From assembly GCA_028285465.1 (NCBI GenBank), contig JANQPD010000030.1, forward strand, positions 141,673 through 205,672: DNA of 64,000 nt. Direction: 5' to 3'. Both the position numbers and the translations under genes were made by a program. The notes beneath the pieces are model-generated. The model saw only the letters and a program-made list of their open reading frames with translations. It was not told where the DNA came from and made no database searches. This document shows positions 30,803 to 40,874 of the stretch, piece after piece. Positions within the stretch are counted from its first letter, which is position 1. Each line of letters opens with the position of its first letter. The DNA is from Owenweeksia sp. Its GTDB lineage: Bacteria; Bacteroidota; Bacteroidia; Flavobacteriales; Schleiferiaceae.

Positions 30803-32029
30803 TCAGGATACCTTTTGCAACAAGGCCATGTAAAAGCCGTCACTGGCCTTTGCAGGGGATATCCTTTGTTCTTCGATAAGTTTAAAACCTGTGTTGCGTG
30901 TAAGGAAGCCGGCTACCTGTTTTTCATTTTCAGAAGGCAAAATGGAGCAGGTGGCGTACACGCACATACCGCCTGTTTTCAACATTTTAGTGTAACTATC
31001 CAGGATGTCTTTCTGGATACTGCGTACCCGGTCTAAATGATCCGGCTGCAGCTTCCATTTGGTATCCGGGTTGCGCTTGATTACCCCGGTACCACTACAC
31101 GGAACGTCCAGCAACAAACGGTCTGCGGTATTATGCAGGCGCTTAATGCTCTTGCTGCTTTCAATGGGGCGCGTTTCTATGTTGTGCACCCCGTTTCTGC
31201 GGGCGCGTTTCTTCAACTCATTGAGCTTCCAGGCTTCCACATCCATGGCAATGATGCTGCCCTTGTTTTCCATAAGAGCGGCCAGGTGTAAAGCCTTGCC
31301 CCCCGCTCCGGCACAGGCATCGATCACCCGCATGCCCGGCTCTACCTGCAAAAAGGGCGCGATTTGTTGTGAGCCTCCATCCTGCACTTCAAAAAGCCCG
31401 TTTTGAAAACTGGGGTTCTTAAAGGTCTGGCTGCGCTCCTGCAGGATGAGACCTATTTCGTTCGCAGGTAGTTCAACAGTAGGCACCCCTTCTTCGGCCA
31501 GTATATCTTTTAAGCTCTTGCGATCGGTTTTAAGGGTGTTGGTTCGTATAACCACCTCAGCAGGCCGGTTTAGCTCTGCCGCCATTTTTGGCCACAGGGG
31601 GCCAAGTTCTTCCGTGGCCAGTTCATCGAACCAGATCGGAAAGGATTGCACAACGCCCGTTTCTTTAGACATGCTGCGCCTGGAGCGGTTCAGGTCATAA
31701 TCCTTTAAATCATCCCACTGATGCCAATCGCTAAGCGTATAGCCCTTTGTGAGCCACCAGAGGCCAAACAGCCGGTATAGTTCCTTTCGCTTCAGGGAAG
31801 GCTCCCGCCCCATTAGTTCCCAGAGGTAGCGCCACCACCTTACGATCTCATAGGTGCTCTCGGCAATAAATGCCCGGTCGCGGGCGCCCCATTTCTTATT
31901 GCTCTTAAGGATGCGCTCCAGCACTTTATCAACATAATAGCCTTTGCCAAAAGAGGTTTCGAGGGCTTCTATTACAGCGGCCACCAGGTTTTTATGCAGC
32001 TTGGGCTGCGCATTCTGCTGTTGTTTCAA
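30803..32029 (-). CDS. RsmB/NOP2-type RNA cytosine methyltransferase
   Basis: VIDACAGAGGKALHLAALM, LLLDVPCSGTGVIKRNPDTKW, YATCSILPSENEKQV. Confidence 0.94.
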   Translation of the reverse strand: MKQQQNAQPKLHKNLVAAVIEALETSFGKGYYVDKVLERILKSNKKWGARDRAFIAESTYEIVRWWRYLWELMGREPSLKRKELYRLFGLWWLTKGYTLSDWHQWDDLKDYDLNRSRRSMSKETGVVQSFPIWFDELATEELGPLWPKMAAELNRPAEVVIRTNTLKTDRKSLKDILAEEGVPTVELPANEIGLILQERSQTFKNPSFQNGLFEVQDGGSQQIAPFLQVEPGMRVIDACAGAGGKALHLAALMENKGSIIAMDVEAWKLNELKKRARRNGVHNIETRPIESSKSIKRLHNTADRLLLDVPCSGTGVIKRNPDTKWKLQPDHLDRVRSIQKDILDSYTKMLKTGGMCVYATCSILPSENEKQVAGFLTRNTGFKLIEEQRISPAKASDGFYMALLQKVS

Positions 32030-32049
32030 GGGAATCCGTTACAAGGGGT

Positions 32050-34452
32050 TTACAGAGCCGGGTACGCTTCCGGGTCGAATTCATGCATAATGTGGTATAC
32101 TTTTTCGAAGACATCATCTGCACTGGGCTTACTGAAATAATCTCCATCCGAGCCATAGGCCGGGCGATGCGCCTTAGCCGTTAACGTCTGTGGTTTACTA
32201 TCGAGGTAAAGGTAGGCACCCTGCTCTTCTACAACCTGTTGCAAAATAAAGGCACTCGCTCCTCCCGGTACGTCTTCGTCTACCACTAACAAGCGGCCGG
32301 TTTTGGCTACACTTTCCTTAATGTAGTGGTTTACATCAAAGGGCAAAAGACTTTGTATATCAATAACTTCAACAGAGATACCAAACTTCTCCAACTCCTC
32401 CGCTGCTTCCATTACTACCCGGCAGGTACTGCCATAGGTCACTATAGTTATGGCATCGCCTTCTTTAATGGTTTCGGGTATACCCAGCGGGGTTCTTAAC
32501 TCCGGCAGGTTATCGGGCATTTTCTCCTTCAGGCGATAGCCATTGAGGCATTCTATGATAAGCGCAGGCTCATCGCTTTCCAGCATGGTATTGTAAAAAC
32601 CTGCAGCCTTGGTCATGTTACGCGGTACTAGTATATGTATGCCGCGTAGCGCGTTGATCACGGTCCCCATAGGAGAGCCGGAATGCCAGATGCCCTCCAG
32701 GCGGTGTCCGCGCGTGCGAATGATCACCGGGGCCTTTTGCCCGCCTTTGGTGCGGTATTGCAAGGTCGCAAGGTCATCGCTCATGATCTGCAAGGCATAG
32801 AGCAAATAATCCAGGTACTGGATCTCAGCTATAGGACGCAATCCGCGCATGGCCATGCCTATGCCCTGCCCGAGAATAGTCGCTTCGCGTATGCCGGTAT
32901 CAAATACACGGTCTTCTCCGTGCTTGTCTTGTAAGCCCTCCAGGCCTTGGTTTACATCCCCGATCTTCCCGCTATCCTCGCCAAAAATGAGCACCTCGGG
33001 GCGGTTGGCCAGCAGTTGGTCAAAGTTATCCCGTAGTATGATCCGGGCATCTACCTCTTCACTCTCCTCAGAGATAGATGCGGGCACTTCCTCTATGGCA
33101 AGGGCATTTTGGGCTGACTCGCTATACAACAGGCTGTTGTACCGGTCGTGGTTTTCGGCCTGAGCTTCCTCCAGCCAATTCTGCAATTCTTGTTTTCGCG
33201 CGGTAGAAGCATGGCGCAGGTATCTCAGCGCTTTACGGCCGGCGCTCACCGCGTCTTTATGCAGGGGTTCACTGATCTTCTTCAATTCAGAAGCCAGGGC
33301 ATTCAGGGCATCCGGGCTGGAAGAGGCGTCTGCCACCCGCTCTATAATAGAGGCTACTCTTACCTGTTCTTCCTTAAGAGGCTCAATAAAGGCTTTCCAG
33401 GCCGCTGCTTTTGCTTCACGGGCTTCCTTTTTGGCTTCCTTTTCCAGGGCATCCATTTCTTCATCGTCGGCCATGCCGTTCATCACTACCCATTCCCTCA
33501 TTTTTTTGAGGCAGTCAAAGTCACGCTCCCAGTTCAGGCGCTGCTCATTTTTGTACCGCTCATGCGACCCACTGGTGCTATGGCCCTGTGGCTGAGTAAT
33601 TTCACGCACATGAATTAATACCGGGATGTGCTTTTCGCGTGCAATTTTATCGGCTTTCTCATACACTTCAATCAACGAAGCATAATCCCAGCCCTTTACC
33701 CGGAAGATCTCGAAGCCCTCCGCATCATCGGTGCGCTGAAAGCCTTTGAGTATTTCCGAAATGTTTTCTTTAGTGGTTTGGTATTTACTGTGTACCGAAA
33801 TGCCATAGTCGTCATCCCATACCGAGATCACCATAGGCACCTGCATTACACCTGCTGCGTTAAAGGTTTCAAAAAACAAACCCTCGGAAGTTGAAGCATT
33901 TCCGATGGTACCCCAGGCTACCTCGTTTCCCTTTTGGGAAAAGGGGTTCTCTCCATGCAGTTTTTCATTTTCCCGGTACACTTTAGAAGCTTCCGCCAAC
34001 CCCAACAAACGAGGCATTTGTGCAGCGGTGGGCGACACGTCTGCAGAAGAATTCTTTTGTTCCCGTACATTCTTCCAGGCCCCGTTTTCATCGAGGCTGC
34101 GGGTGGCAAAGTGCCCGTTCATTTGCCTTCCGGCCGAGGCGGGCTCGTTTTCCAGGCGGGTATCGGCATACAAACTGGCAAAAAATTCCTGTACAGTAAG
34201 TGCGCCAATGGCAAGCATAAACGTTTGGTCGCGGTAATAGCCACTCCTGAAATCTCCATTCTGAAACACTTTTGCCCAGGCAATCTGGGCCACTTCCTTG
34301 CCATCGCCAAAGATGCCGAACTTTGCTTTTCCGGTAAGCACCTCCCGCCTGCCGATCAGGCTCGCTTCCCGGCTACATACCGCTAGTTTGTAATCGGCCA
34401 GTATCCCGGCTTTCACTTCTTCGAATGACAGATGCTCTTTTACGTTGCTCAT
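32050..34452 (-). CDS. Fused 2-oxoacid dehydrogenase E1 alpha/beta
   Basis: E1-alpha half (ThDP region with degenerate motif, TQPQGHSTSGSHERY) followed by E1-beta half (IFGEDSGKIGDVNQGLEGL, VDEDVPGGASAFIL). Confidence 0.93.
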   Translation of the reverse strand: MSNVKEHLSFEEVKAGILADYKLAVCSREASLIGRREVLTGKAKFGIFGDGKEVAQIAWAKVFQNGDFRSGYYRDQTFMLAIGALTVQEFFASLYADTRLENEPASAGRQMNGHFATRSLDENGAWKNVREQKNSSADVSPTAAQMPRLLGLAEASKVYRENEKLHGENPFSQKGNEVAWGTIGNASTSEGLFFETFNAAGVMQVPMVISVWDDDYGISVHSKYQTTKENISEILKGFQRTDDAEGFEIFRVKGWDYASLIEVYEKADKIAREKHIPVLIHVREITQPQGHSTSGSHERYKNEQRLNWERDFDCLKKMREWVVMNGMADDEEMDALEKEAKKEAREAKAAAWKAFIEPLKEEQVRVASIIERVADASSSPDALNALASELKKISEPLHKDAVSAGRKALRYLRHASTARKQELQNWLEEAQAENHDRYNSLLYSESAQNALAIEEVPASISEESEEVDARIILRDNFDQLLANRPEVLIFGEDSGKIGDVNQGLEGLQDKHGEDRVFDTGIREATILGQGIGMAMRGLRPIAEIQYLDYLLYALQIMSDDLATLQYRTKGGQKAPVIIRTRGHRLEGIWHSGSPMGTVINALRGIHILVPRNMTKAAGFYNTMLESDEPALIIECLNGYRLKEKMPDNLPELRTPLGIPETIKEGDAITIVTYGSTCRVVMEAAEELEKFGISVEVIDIQSLLPFDVNHYIKESVAKTGRLLVVDEDVPGGASAFILQQVVEEQGAYLYLDSKPQTLTAKAHRPAYGSDGDYFSKPSADDVFEKVYHIMHEFDPEAYPAL

Positions 34453-34577
34453 ATATATAATCGCTTAGAAAAGGGGGTTAAGAAGGAGTGCAAAGGTAGC
34501 CAAAAAATAAGCGTTTTTTGCGTGGGCTAAGGTATTGATGCTTAACAAAAAGCCGGCCTGGCATCGACATAAATCCA

Positions 34578-35231
34578 TTAGATTTCTTCTAATGGCAAAG
34601 AAACGACCTTCGGAAGCAAAGCTTTGCTTTCCAACACCATAGGCGCCTTCATAAACTGCTCTGCGTAGCGGCTTTCGTAGGTCCCTTTTGTTTCGCCCGA
34701 CAGCAATACCTGTGCTTTTGGAAAGCTTTCCGATACCCGGTACACCATGGTCAACAGCTGATTCCGCAAAACCTTGTTTGCCTTGTGCACTACCAGCATA
34801 CGCATGCTGATCAGGTTGATCCCTTCTATGGAAAGCAATTCATGTACGCGTTTGGGGGTTCCGATCACGATATCGCTGCCAAAGTATATTTTATCTTTTT
34901 GTTCCAGGATGTTTCCTTTTTCCGTAGCAGGCACTATGCGCAAACCCGTTTCGGCTCCCAGCAGTTCCAGCATACCACTAAAATACAACACACCCTCATC
35001 GGTATGCGTAAGGACCAATGCACGGGGCGTATCTCCTTCCGCAGCTTGTAAAACCTGTAAAAGCGAAAGGGCGATTGCCGTGCTCTTACCTGCCCCTGCC
35101 GGGGCAAAGGCCATAAGGTCTCTGCCGCTCTTTATACCCGCTACCAGCTTTTTTTGAAGGGGACTGGCTTGTTCAAGTCCCAGGTTTGCCGTGCGCTTTA
35201 GTAAGACGGGTGACAGTTTTTTTAAAAACAT
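34578..35231 (-). CDS. DEAD-box helicase-like single RecA-domain protein, degenerate motifs
   Basis: Q-motif-like [33 protein letters not shown] position reads VVHKANKV; no second RecA domain. Confidence 0.8.
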   Translation of the reverse strand: MFLKKLSPVLLKRTANLGLEQASPLQKKLVAGIKSGRDLMAFAPAGAGKSTAIALSLLQVLQAAEGDTPRALVLTHTDEGVLYFSGMLELLGAETGLRIVPATEKGNILEQKDKIYFGSDIVIGTPKRVHELLSIEGINLISMRMLVVHKANKVLRNQLLTMVYRVSESFPKAQVLLSGETKGTYESRYAEQFMKAPMVLESKALLPKVVSLPLEEI

Positions 35232-35313
35232 AGGTGCACTTTTGGCAAAAATAAGGCCTCACAACAATCCGTTAGGCCAAGATGTTGCTGAAAACGTATA
35301 TGCTCTAAAACAA

Positions 35314-35856
35314 ATGAAGATGTTGCCCCTAAAAAGCGTTCTGTTTTCCGTTGCGTTCCTTCTCCCGACCGCTATATGGTTGGCGGCCTGCACGAGCTCC
35401 GGCACTGCCGGTAAAGGTGAGGCTGTAGCCAAACTGGAAGAACAGGAAGTACCGGGTGTTAAAAAAGTGATCAAAAGCGAGGAAGAGTGGAAAGAGGTGT
35501 TAAGCGCAGATGAATACCAGGTATTGCGCGAGGCAGGTACGGAACGTGCGTTTACCGGTGACCTTTGGGACAATAAACAAGAGGGGATTTATGTATGTGC
35601 AGCTTGCGCACACCCTCTTTTTTCCTCCCAAACCAAATTCAGATCGGGTACCGGCTGGCCCAGTTTTTACGAACCCATAAGCGATACGGCCATTATTGAA
35701 AAAACAGACCATTCGTTTGGCATGACCCGTACCGAAGTACTCTGTGCCAAATGTGATGGGCACCAGGGACACGTATTCCGTGATGGCCCCGCTCCTACGG
35801 GCTTGCGTTACTGCATCAACTCGATCAGTATGGATTTTGAAGCTTCCGGATCGTGA
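35314..35856 (+). CDS. msrB: Peptide-methionine (R)-S-oxide reductase, lipoprotein form
   Basis: Lipobox [63 protein letters not shown]. Confidence 0.96.
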   Translation: MKMLPLKSVLFSVAFLLPTAIWLAACTSSGTAGKGEAVAKLEEQEVPGVKKVIKSEEEWKEVLSADEYQVLREAGTERAFTGDLWDNKQEGIYVCAACAHPLFSSQTKFRSGTGWPSFYEPISDTAIIEKTDHSFGMTRTEVLCAKCDGHQGHVFRDGPAPTGLRYCINSISMDFEASGS

Positions 35857-35938
35857 GCCTTTCCCAATTATAAAGCACCGGGGCGCTCTGGTTATTTTGT
35901 TGCACTTTTGACGGAAATCAAATCTTTGTTTGCCCTTT

Positions 35939-36544
35939 ATGAAAAAAGTTGAAGGCACCCTGCTTGTTATCCTGATACTGTCGCTTATACTGAACCTCTT
36001 CCTGGTTGCGCTTACCGATGTGCTTATCCTTATGAGCTCTATCTTACTAAGCTTTTTTTACTTCCTCTTTGCGTATCTCTTGCTCAACGGGCGGACCCTC
36101 CGAAACCTTTTTCAACCAGGCCTTAAGCGGTCGAGAATTCTGGAAAGCGCCCTGGCAGGAGTAAGTTTTTCCTACGGTATAATGGGTTTGCTGTTTACCT
36201 GGCTCCACCTTCCCGGTGGAGGTACAACCCTTACCATAGGCATGCTGCTTTTTGTTCCGGTATTTGTATTTTCCGGGTTCAGGTACCGCGCCTCCAGGGA
36301 TCCCTTTTACAAACGCGTACAGGGGCGCACATTGTTTTTCGGTGTACTGGGCGGTCTGTTGCTCCTGCTTCCGGAAGGCAGTATCCGCAATTTTAAATAC
36401 CGGGATTACCCGGCTTACCTGGAAGCCGTTAAGGAAGCTGAGGCAAACCCTTCGGACAAAGCGCTTTGGGAAAAAGTAGACCGGGAAGCACAAAAGATCG
36501 GCAAACGAGCAGCGGTTTCATCACAGAAGCAAGACGCCAAATAG
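35939..36544 (+). CDS. Hypothetical multi-TM protein
   Basis: Start MKKVEGTLLVILILSLILNLFLV; several TM segments. Confidence 0.65.
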   Translation: MKKVEGTLLVILILSLILNLFLVALTDVLILMSSILLSFFYFLFAYLLLNGRTLRNLFQPGLKRSRILESALAGVSFSYGIMGLLFTWLHLPGGGTTLTIGMLLFVPVFVFSGFRYRASRDPFYKRVQGRTLFFGVLGGLLLLLPEGSIRNFKYRDYPAYLEAVKEAEANPSDKALWEKVDREAQKIGKRAAVSSQKQDAK

Positions 36545-36626
36545 GTAAGACAGCACTAGGTAAACACAATGCAAAGCTTGTTTTTTTAAACTTTGGCATT
36601 TAAATTTAATGCTCTAAATCCCTGCT

Positions 36627-37265
36627 ATGCTCGGTGGTTTCGGCTCCATACAATCCATGATCACTTCCTTACGCAACAATAGAAACCTGTTGCGCAACCG
36701 CAAAAAATTATTCCAAAAAGACTTTTCATTTGCCGAAGCCAAGGCTCTTTACCAGGAGAAGAAAAGAATCCTCCAATTTAAAGAAAGTACACCTGCACAG
36801 CTCGCCACTATACGGGAGGAAATCAGAAAAGAACGCAGACGCAACACCTTTGTATACTTCATAGCCGCATTTTTTGCGGCCGTTGTAGTTGGTTTCATAG
36901 GGTACAAAGTGTTTTCACCTGCAATTGTTTCCATCAAGCAAAACCATCTGGCCGAAAGAAAGCAAGAGGCAATGGAAAAAGAACGGAAATTTCTTTTTTA
37001 CGTTACCGATGGGGATACGTGGTTTGAGAAAGGTAGATGGCACAATGCCATTTATCAGTACCGCCTGGCCGTAAACCTGTACCCTGCCGACTTCAACGCC
37101 CGATATCGCCTGGCCCAAGCACTTGTGCAGCATTGCGTTCATTCAGGTGAGGATTGCCGAAACGCTCGTATTACGATAAAGCAACTCATTAAAGAGTACC
37201 CGGAGAATAAGGCCTTACTGCAAACGGAAGCTACACTCCGTGAGCTACCTGGAGCACCTCACTAA
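36627..37265 (+). CDS. Single-TM TPR-like protein
   Basis: TM segment TFVYFIAAFFAAVVVGFIGYKVF; TPR WHNAIYQYRLAVNLYPADFNARYRLAQALV. Confidence 0.65.
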   Translation: MLGGFGSIQSMITSLRNNRNLLRNRKKLFQKDFSFAEAKALYQEKKRILQFKESTPAQLATIREEIRKERRRNTFVYFIAAFFAAVVVGFIGYKVFSPAIVSIKQNHLAERKQEAMEKERKFLFYVTDGDTWFEKGRWHNAIYQYRLAVNLYPADFNARYRLAQALVQHCVHSGEDCRNARITIKQLIKEYPENKALLQTEATLRELPGAPH

Positions 37266-37373
37266 ATCTTCACTTCATAAAAGCTTAGAAAAAACATCAT
37301 TGCTGATGTCTCAAAAGAGTGGTGTAAATCCTAAGGATATTGCCTATCTTTATAATCTAAAAATCAGGTAGAT

Positions 37374-37793
37374 ATGCAAAACGCAGGCTACTCAGGCACC
37401 CCTTTGGCGAAGAAACTCGGGATTAAAGAAGGTTTTGTGATACGCCTGGTTAACCCACCCACCCGCTATTTTCAGCTTTTTGAAATATTTCCGGATGTGG
37501 AGCAAAGTGAGGATGCCTCAGTACGAAAAGACTTCATTCATTTTTTCACCAAAGAAAAAGCGGAACTCAGCGGTATGCTGAACGGTTTAAAGGAAGAACT
37601 GAAACCAAACGGGATGATCTGGGTAAGCTGGCCTAAGAAAGCGGCTAAGGTGCTTACCGACCTTACGGAAGATGTGGTACGTGAATGTGCGCTGGTCATC
37701 GGACTTGTGGATGTAAAAGTATGTGCCGTTGATGCGGTATGGTCCGGCCTTAAGCTGGTGATCCCCGTAAAAGACAGGAAAAAGTACCCGTAG
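37374..37793 (+). CDS. DUF3052-like protein
   Basis: YSGTPLAKKLGIKEGFVIRLVNPP...NGMIWVSWPKKAAKVLTDLTEDVVR...VDVKVCAVDAVWSGLKLVIPVKDR. Confidence 0.85.
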   Translation: MQNAGYSGTPLAKKLGIKEGFVIRLVNPPTRYFQLFEIFPDVEQSEDASVRKDFIHFFTKEKAELSGMLNGLKEELKPNGMIWVSWPKKAAKVLTDLTEDVVRECALVIGLVDVKVCAVDAVWSGLKLVIPVKDRKKYP

Positions 37794-37856
37794 CCTTTCC
37801 TCATAGGCAGAATATTCTTACGGAAATAGCCATGACGCAAGGCAAACGAACTACTT

Positions 37857-38043
37857 ATGATAAAGATTATTGGCGTTGTATTGCTTATTGCAGGTGCCCT
37901 GGGATTGATCTTTGGCATCACAGGTGTATTCGAATACAATCTCTAAAAACCCTTGGGCGCTTGGTATTCTGGGTCTGATTTTCTTTTTTAGCGGGATCGG
38001 CATGCTCAAGCGCAGAAAAGATACAGACGAAGTAGACGACTAG
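37857..38043 (+). pseudogene. Small two-TM membrane protein split by an apparent +1 frameshift near 37938-37946
   Basis: Frame 1: MIKIIGVVLLIAGALGLIFGITGVFEYNL*; frame 2: ISKNPWALGILGLIFFFSGIGMLKRRKDTDEVDD*. Confidence 0.6.
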
Positions 38044-38196
38044 CCGTTCTACCACATATTTTCAATTTGAATAGTATGATGCCTCAAAATGGGGCATCAG
38101 GCAACATTTCCTAAAATACAACCACTAAAAATCAACCCTTTACATTTTGGCCTCTTTTTTCTTATTGTTGTATAAATCAATCACAAACTTATCTTC

Positions 38197-39030
38197 ATGA
38201 AAAAAATATTTGCCTCCCTTGCTTTGAGTGGTTTGCTTATAGGCTTAAGCAGCTCCTGCGTATCAAAGAAGAAGTACGTACAGGCACAAACACACATTGA
38301 AAATTTACAACAGGACAGCGCTGCCCTGCATCAAAATGTAAATGCCTTAAAAGCCGATGCAGAAAGGCTTATGAATCAATATGAAGGCTACAAACAAATG
38401 ACAGAAGACCAGAAGGCGGCCCTCATGGCGCAATTGGATGAACAGAGTACCGAACTGGATCAGAAAGACCAGGCCCTGCAATTGCGTGCGCAGCGTCTCA
38501 GAGCGCTGCAAGAGCGCCTGGAACAACAGCAACAAATTGTAAACGACCTGCGGAAAACCGTGGAGGATGCACTGGTCAACTTCAATGCCGAAGACCTGAG
38601 TGTAGAAGTAAAGAACGGTAAAGTATACGTTTCGCTTAGCGATAAGCTGCTCTTCCCCTCCGGCAGTGCTAAGATAAATGCCGAGGGCGAAAAAGCCATT
38701 GCCAAAGTAGCAGAGGTTTTATTGGAAAACCCCAGGATCAACATCAACATTATGGGGCATACGGATGATGTACCGATCAATACCACACGCTTCCCGGACA
38801 ATTGGGAGCTGAGTACCGCACGGGCCACCAGCATCACGCGTTTGCTTACCGATAAATACAATGTACCCGGTGTGCGACTTACTGCTTCCGGAAGCAGTAA
38901 ATATAGCCCGGTAGCCCCCAACGAAACCAAAGAAGGCCGTGCAAAAAACCGCAGAACCGAAATTATTTTAACGCCTAAACTAGAAGAGCTTTTCAAAATA
39001 CTGGAGGGCAATAATTCATCGGGCATGTAG
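38197..39030 (+). CDS. OmpA family lipoprotein with coiled coil
   Basis: Lipobox LSSSCVS; coiled coil; NINIMGHTDDVPINTTRFPDNWELSTARATSITRLL. Confidence 0.93.
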   Translation: MKKIFASLALSGLLIGLSSSCVSKKKYVQAQTHIENLQQDSAALHQNVNALKADAERLMNQYEGYKQMTEDQKAALMAQLDEQSTELDQKDQALQLRAQRLRALQERLEQQQQIVNDLRKTVEDALVNFNAEDLSVEVKNGKVYVSLSDKLLFPSGSAKINAEGEKAIAKVAEVLLENPRININIMGHTDDVPINTTRFPDNWELSTARATSITRLLTDKYNVPGVRLTASGSSKYSPVAPNETKEGRAKNRRTEIILTPKLEELFKILEGNNSSGM

Positions 39031-39063
39031 GTCTTTACCACGTTCCAAATAGCACACGCTAAC

Positions 39064-39097
39064 AAAAAGAGACAGTCCTTTAGCTGTCTCTTTTTTT
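39064..39097 (+). terminator. Rho-independent terminator
   Basis: AAAAGAGACAG-TCCTTTAG-CTGTCTCTTTT then T run. Confidence 0.9.
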
Positions 39098-39492
39098 GTA
39101 TTATACTGTACCCGCCTTTTTCCCAAAACCCATAGCTCTTGTTTTACACCAACCGCAGTGAAATATCTTGATGCTATTAGCTCACTTCTTCAACAATACC
39201 TCTGCCTTGTCCTTGAAACATAGCCAGGTTAATCTAAAACCAGGCAAGCTATTCCTTTAAGGTGAATTTGTCGTTGCCTCCTATGTCGTAACACACGGCA
39301 AAACATGCATCCAGTGCGAGCCGGATCGCGGCTTCTTTTCCCTTTTTGCTGTCGCCACAGGTAAATAGATCAAGAGCCACATCTCAAAGGAGTTTACGTT
39401 AGCCATGGCGCGCGCATGGAAGAGGGTTAGAAGGAAGACAATGCCTAAGCCAGAGAATATGGGGTGGCTGGTAAAGGCCTTGAAAGGCTTTA

Positions 39493-39924
39493 CTAATCAA
39501 TAAACTTTTTGATAAGGCCTGTCACTACCCCCCATATGCGAAAGTCCATAAAGGGAGTGATCTTAATGGGCGCATAATTTTTATTTTCGGGCTGTAAAAA
39601 GAGCTCTTCTCCCCTTTTATACAGGCGTTTTACGGTATAATCCCCGTTGATCACCGCCAAAACGATGTTGTTGTTTTGTGGTTCCAATTCCTTATCTACG
39701 ATCAACAGATCTCCGTCATCGATCCCTGCATCGATCATGGATTGCCCGTTTACACGCACACAAAAAGTAGCGTGTTTGTTTTTAACCAGGGTTTCGTGAA
39801 TGTTGATGCTGCTTTCAAAAAACTCAGAAACGTAACTGGGCGTACCTGCCGCTACTCCCACCTCAAAAAGAGGAATGGATATCCCGTTCTGGTCATTGTC
39901 CGGAAGAAGTTGTGAAAGCTGCAT
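39493..39924 (-). CDS. umuD: UmuD-like S24 autoprotease
   Basis: LFEVGVAAGTPSY (cleavage-site-like AG), CVRVNGQSMIDAGIDDGDLLIVDK (Ser), VNGDYTVKRLY (Lys). Confidence 0.85.
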   Translation of the reverse strand: MQLSQLLPDNDQNGISIPLFEVGVAAGTPSYVSEFFESSINIHETLVKNKHATFCVRVNGQSMIDAGIDDGDLLIVDKELEPQNNNIVLAVINGDYTVKRLYKRGEELFLQPENKNYAPIKITPFMDFRIWGVVTGLIKKFID

Positions 39925-40085
39925 AACACAAAGATTTTAGTTTGTAAAACGCTTCTTAACGCACTTCAACCTCTGTTTATGGGTTGTCAGAGCCCTCAGA
40001 TACGAAAGCGCTAAATAGCTTAACGGCTAAAGTTAAAGAAATTGACAAAGGACTAAAATCCCCTTCTTAAAAAATTATTAACTAT

Positions 40086-40859
40086 TTAGATAACACGCTT
40101 GATCACACGCAAATGATGGGTATGTATACCCTGCTCCGCGTTAAAAATACCGGATTGATCCAACTGGTCGATGCGCACTTCCCCGGAAGCATGAATGATC
40201 CGGTTGTCGTTAAGCATAAGCCCTACATGGCTAATCCTGCCCTCTTCGTTATCAAAAAAAGCCAGGTCTCCGGGCTCTGCTTCTTCGATGAAGCTCAGCG
40301 TTTCGCCCATTTGTGCCTGTTCTCCACTGTCGCGTGGAAGTGCATATCCCGCCAGCCGGTATACCATCTGGGTAAACCCGCTGCAATCGATCCCCAGGGG
40401 AGTACGCCCTCCCCACAGATAGGGGCTGCCCAGGTACTGATAGGCCGTTTCTACCATTTGCGCACGGTTTTGTTTTCCGCTGATGTAGTTTCCCGAAAAG
40501 CTCAGGGAGTAAACGCCCATGTCCAGCCTTTCGTTTTCAGGAAAAGGCAGGTAGCTCCCCATTAATATAGGGAAATACCTGCCTGATTTTTCATGGGCTA
40601 CCAGGTCGATAAGTTCCAGGGAACATAATGGGAGCGCTTTGACCCGGGCAGCAAAATAGCTTTCCGCCACCGCTTCGTATTGTTTGTTGTCTATCCAGCC
40701 CTGGTAGCCATCGTGCTGTAACTTTACAAGGCTCCATTTTTTACCCTTCTCCAGGATCTCGAAACACTCTCCGAAAAGCACCTGATTCACCATTTCTGCC
40801 TTGTCGGATGCTTCTGCCCGAAGCGGTACAATGCTCAAACAACAAATGCCGTATTGCAT
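40086..40859 (-). CDS. NlpC/P60 cysteine peptidase with SH3-like N-terminus
   Basis: GSPYLWGGRTPLGIDCSGFTQMVYRLAG; ISHVGLML; SH3-like VPLRAEASDKAEMVNQVLFGECFEILEKGKKWSLVKL. Confidence 0.93.
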   Translation of the reverse strand: MQYGICCLSIVPLRAEASDKAEMVNQVLFGECFEILEKGKKWSLVKLQHDGYQGWIDNKQYEAVAESYFAARVKALPLCSLELIDLVAHEKSGRYFPILMGSYLPFPENERLDMGVYSLSFSGNYISGKQNRAQMVETAYQYLGSPYLWGGRTPLGIDCSGFTQMVYRLAGYALPRDSGEQAQMGETLSFIEEAEPGDLAFFDNEEGRISHVGLMLNDNRIIHASGEVRIDQLDQSGIFNAEQGIHTHHLRVIKRVI

Positions 40860-40874
40860 GTTGTAGATCGAAGT

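Noticed and set aside
32050-34452. E1 alpha/beta fusion as a novel architecture
   Set aside because: Fused alpha/beta E1 subunits are already common in Bacteroidetes.
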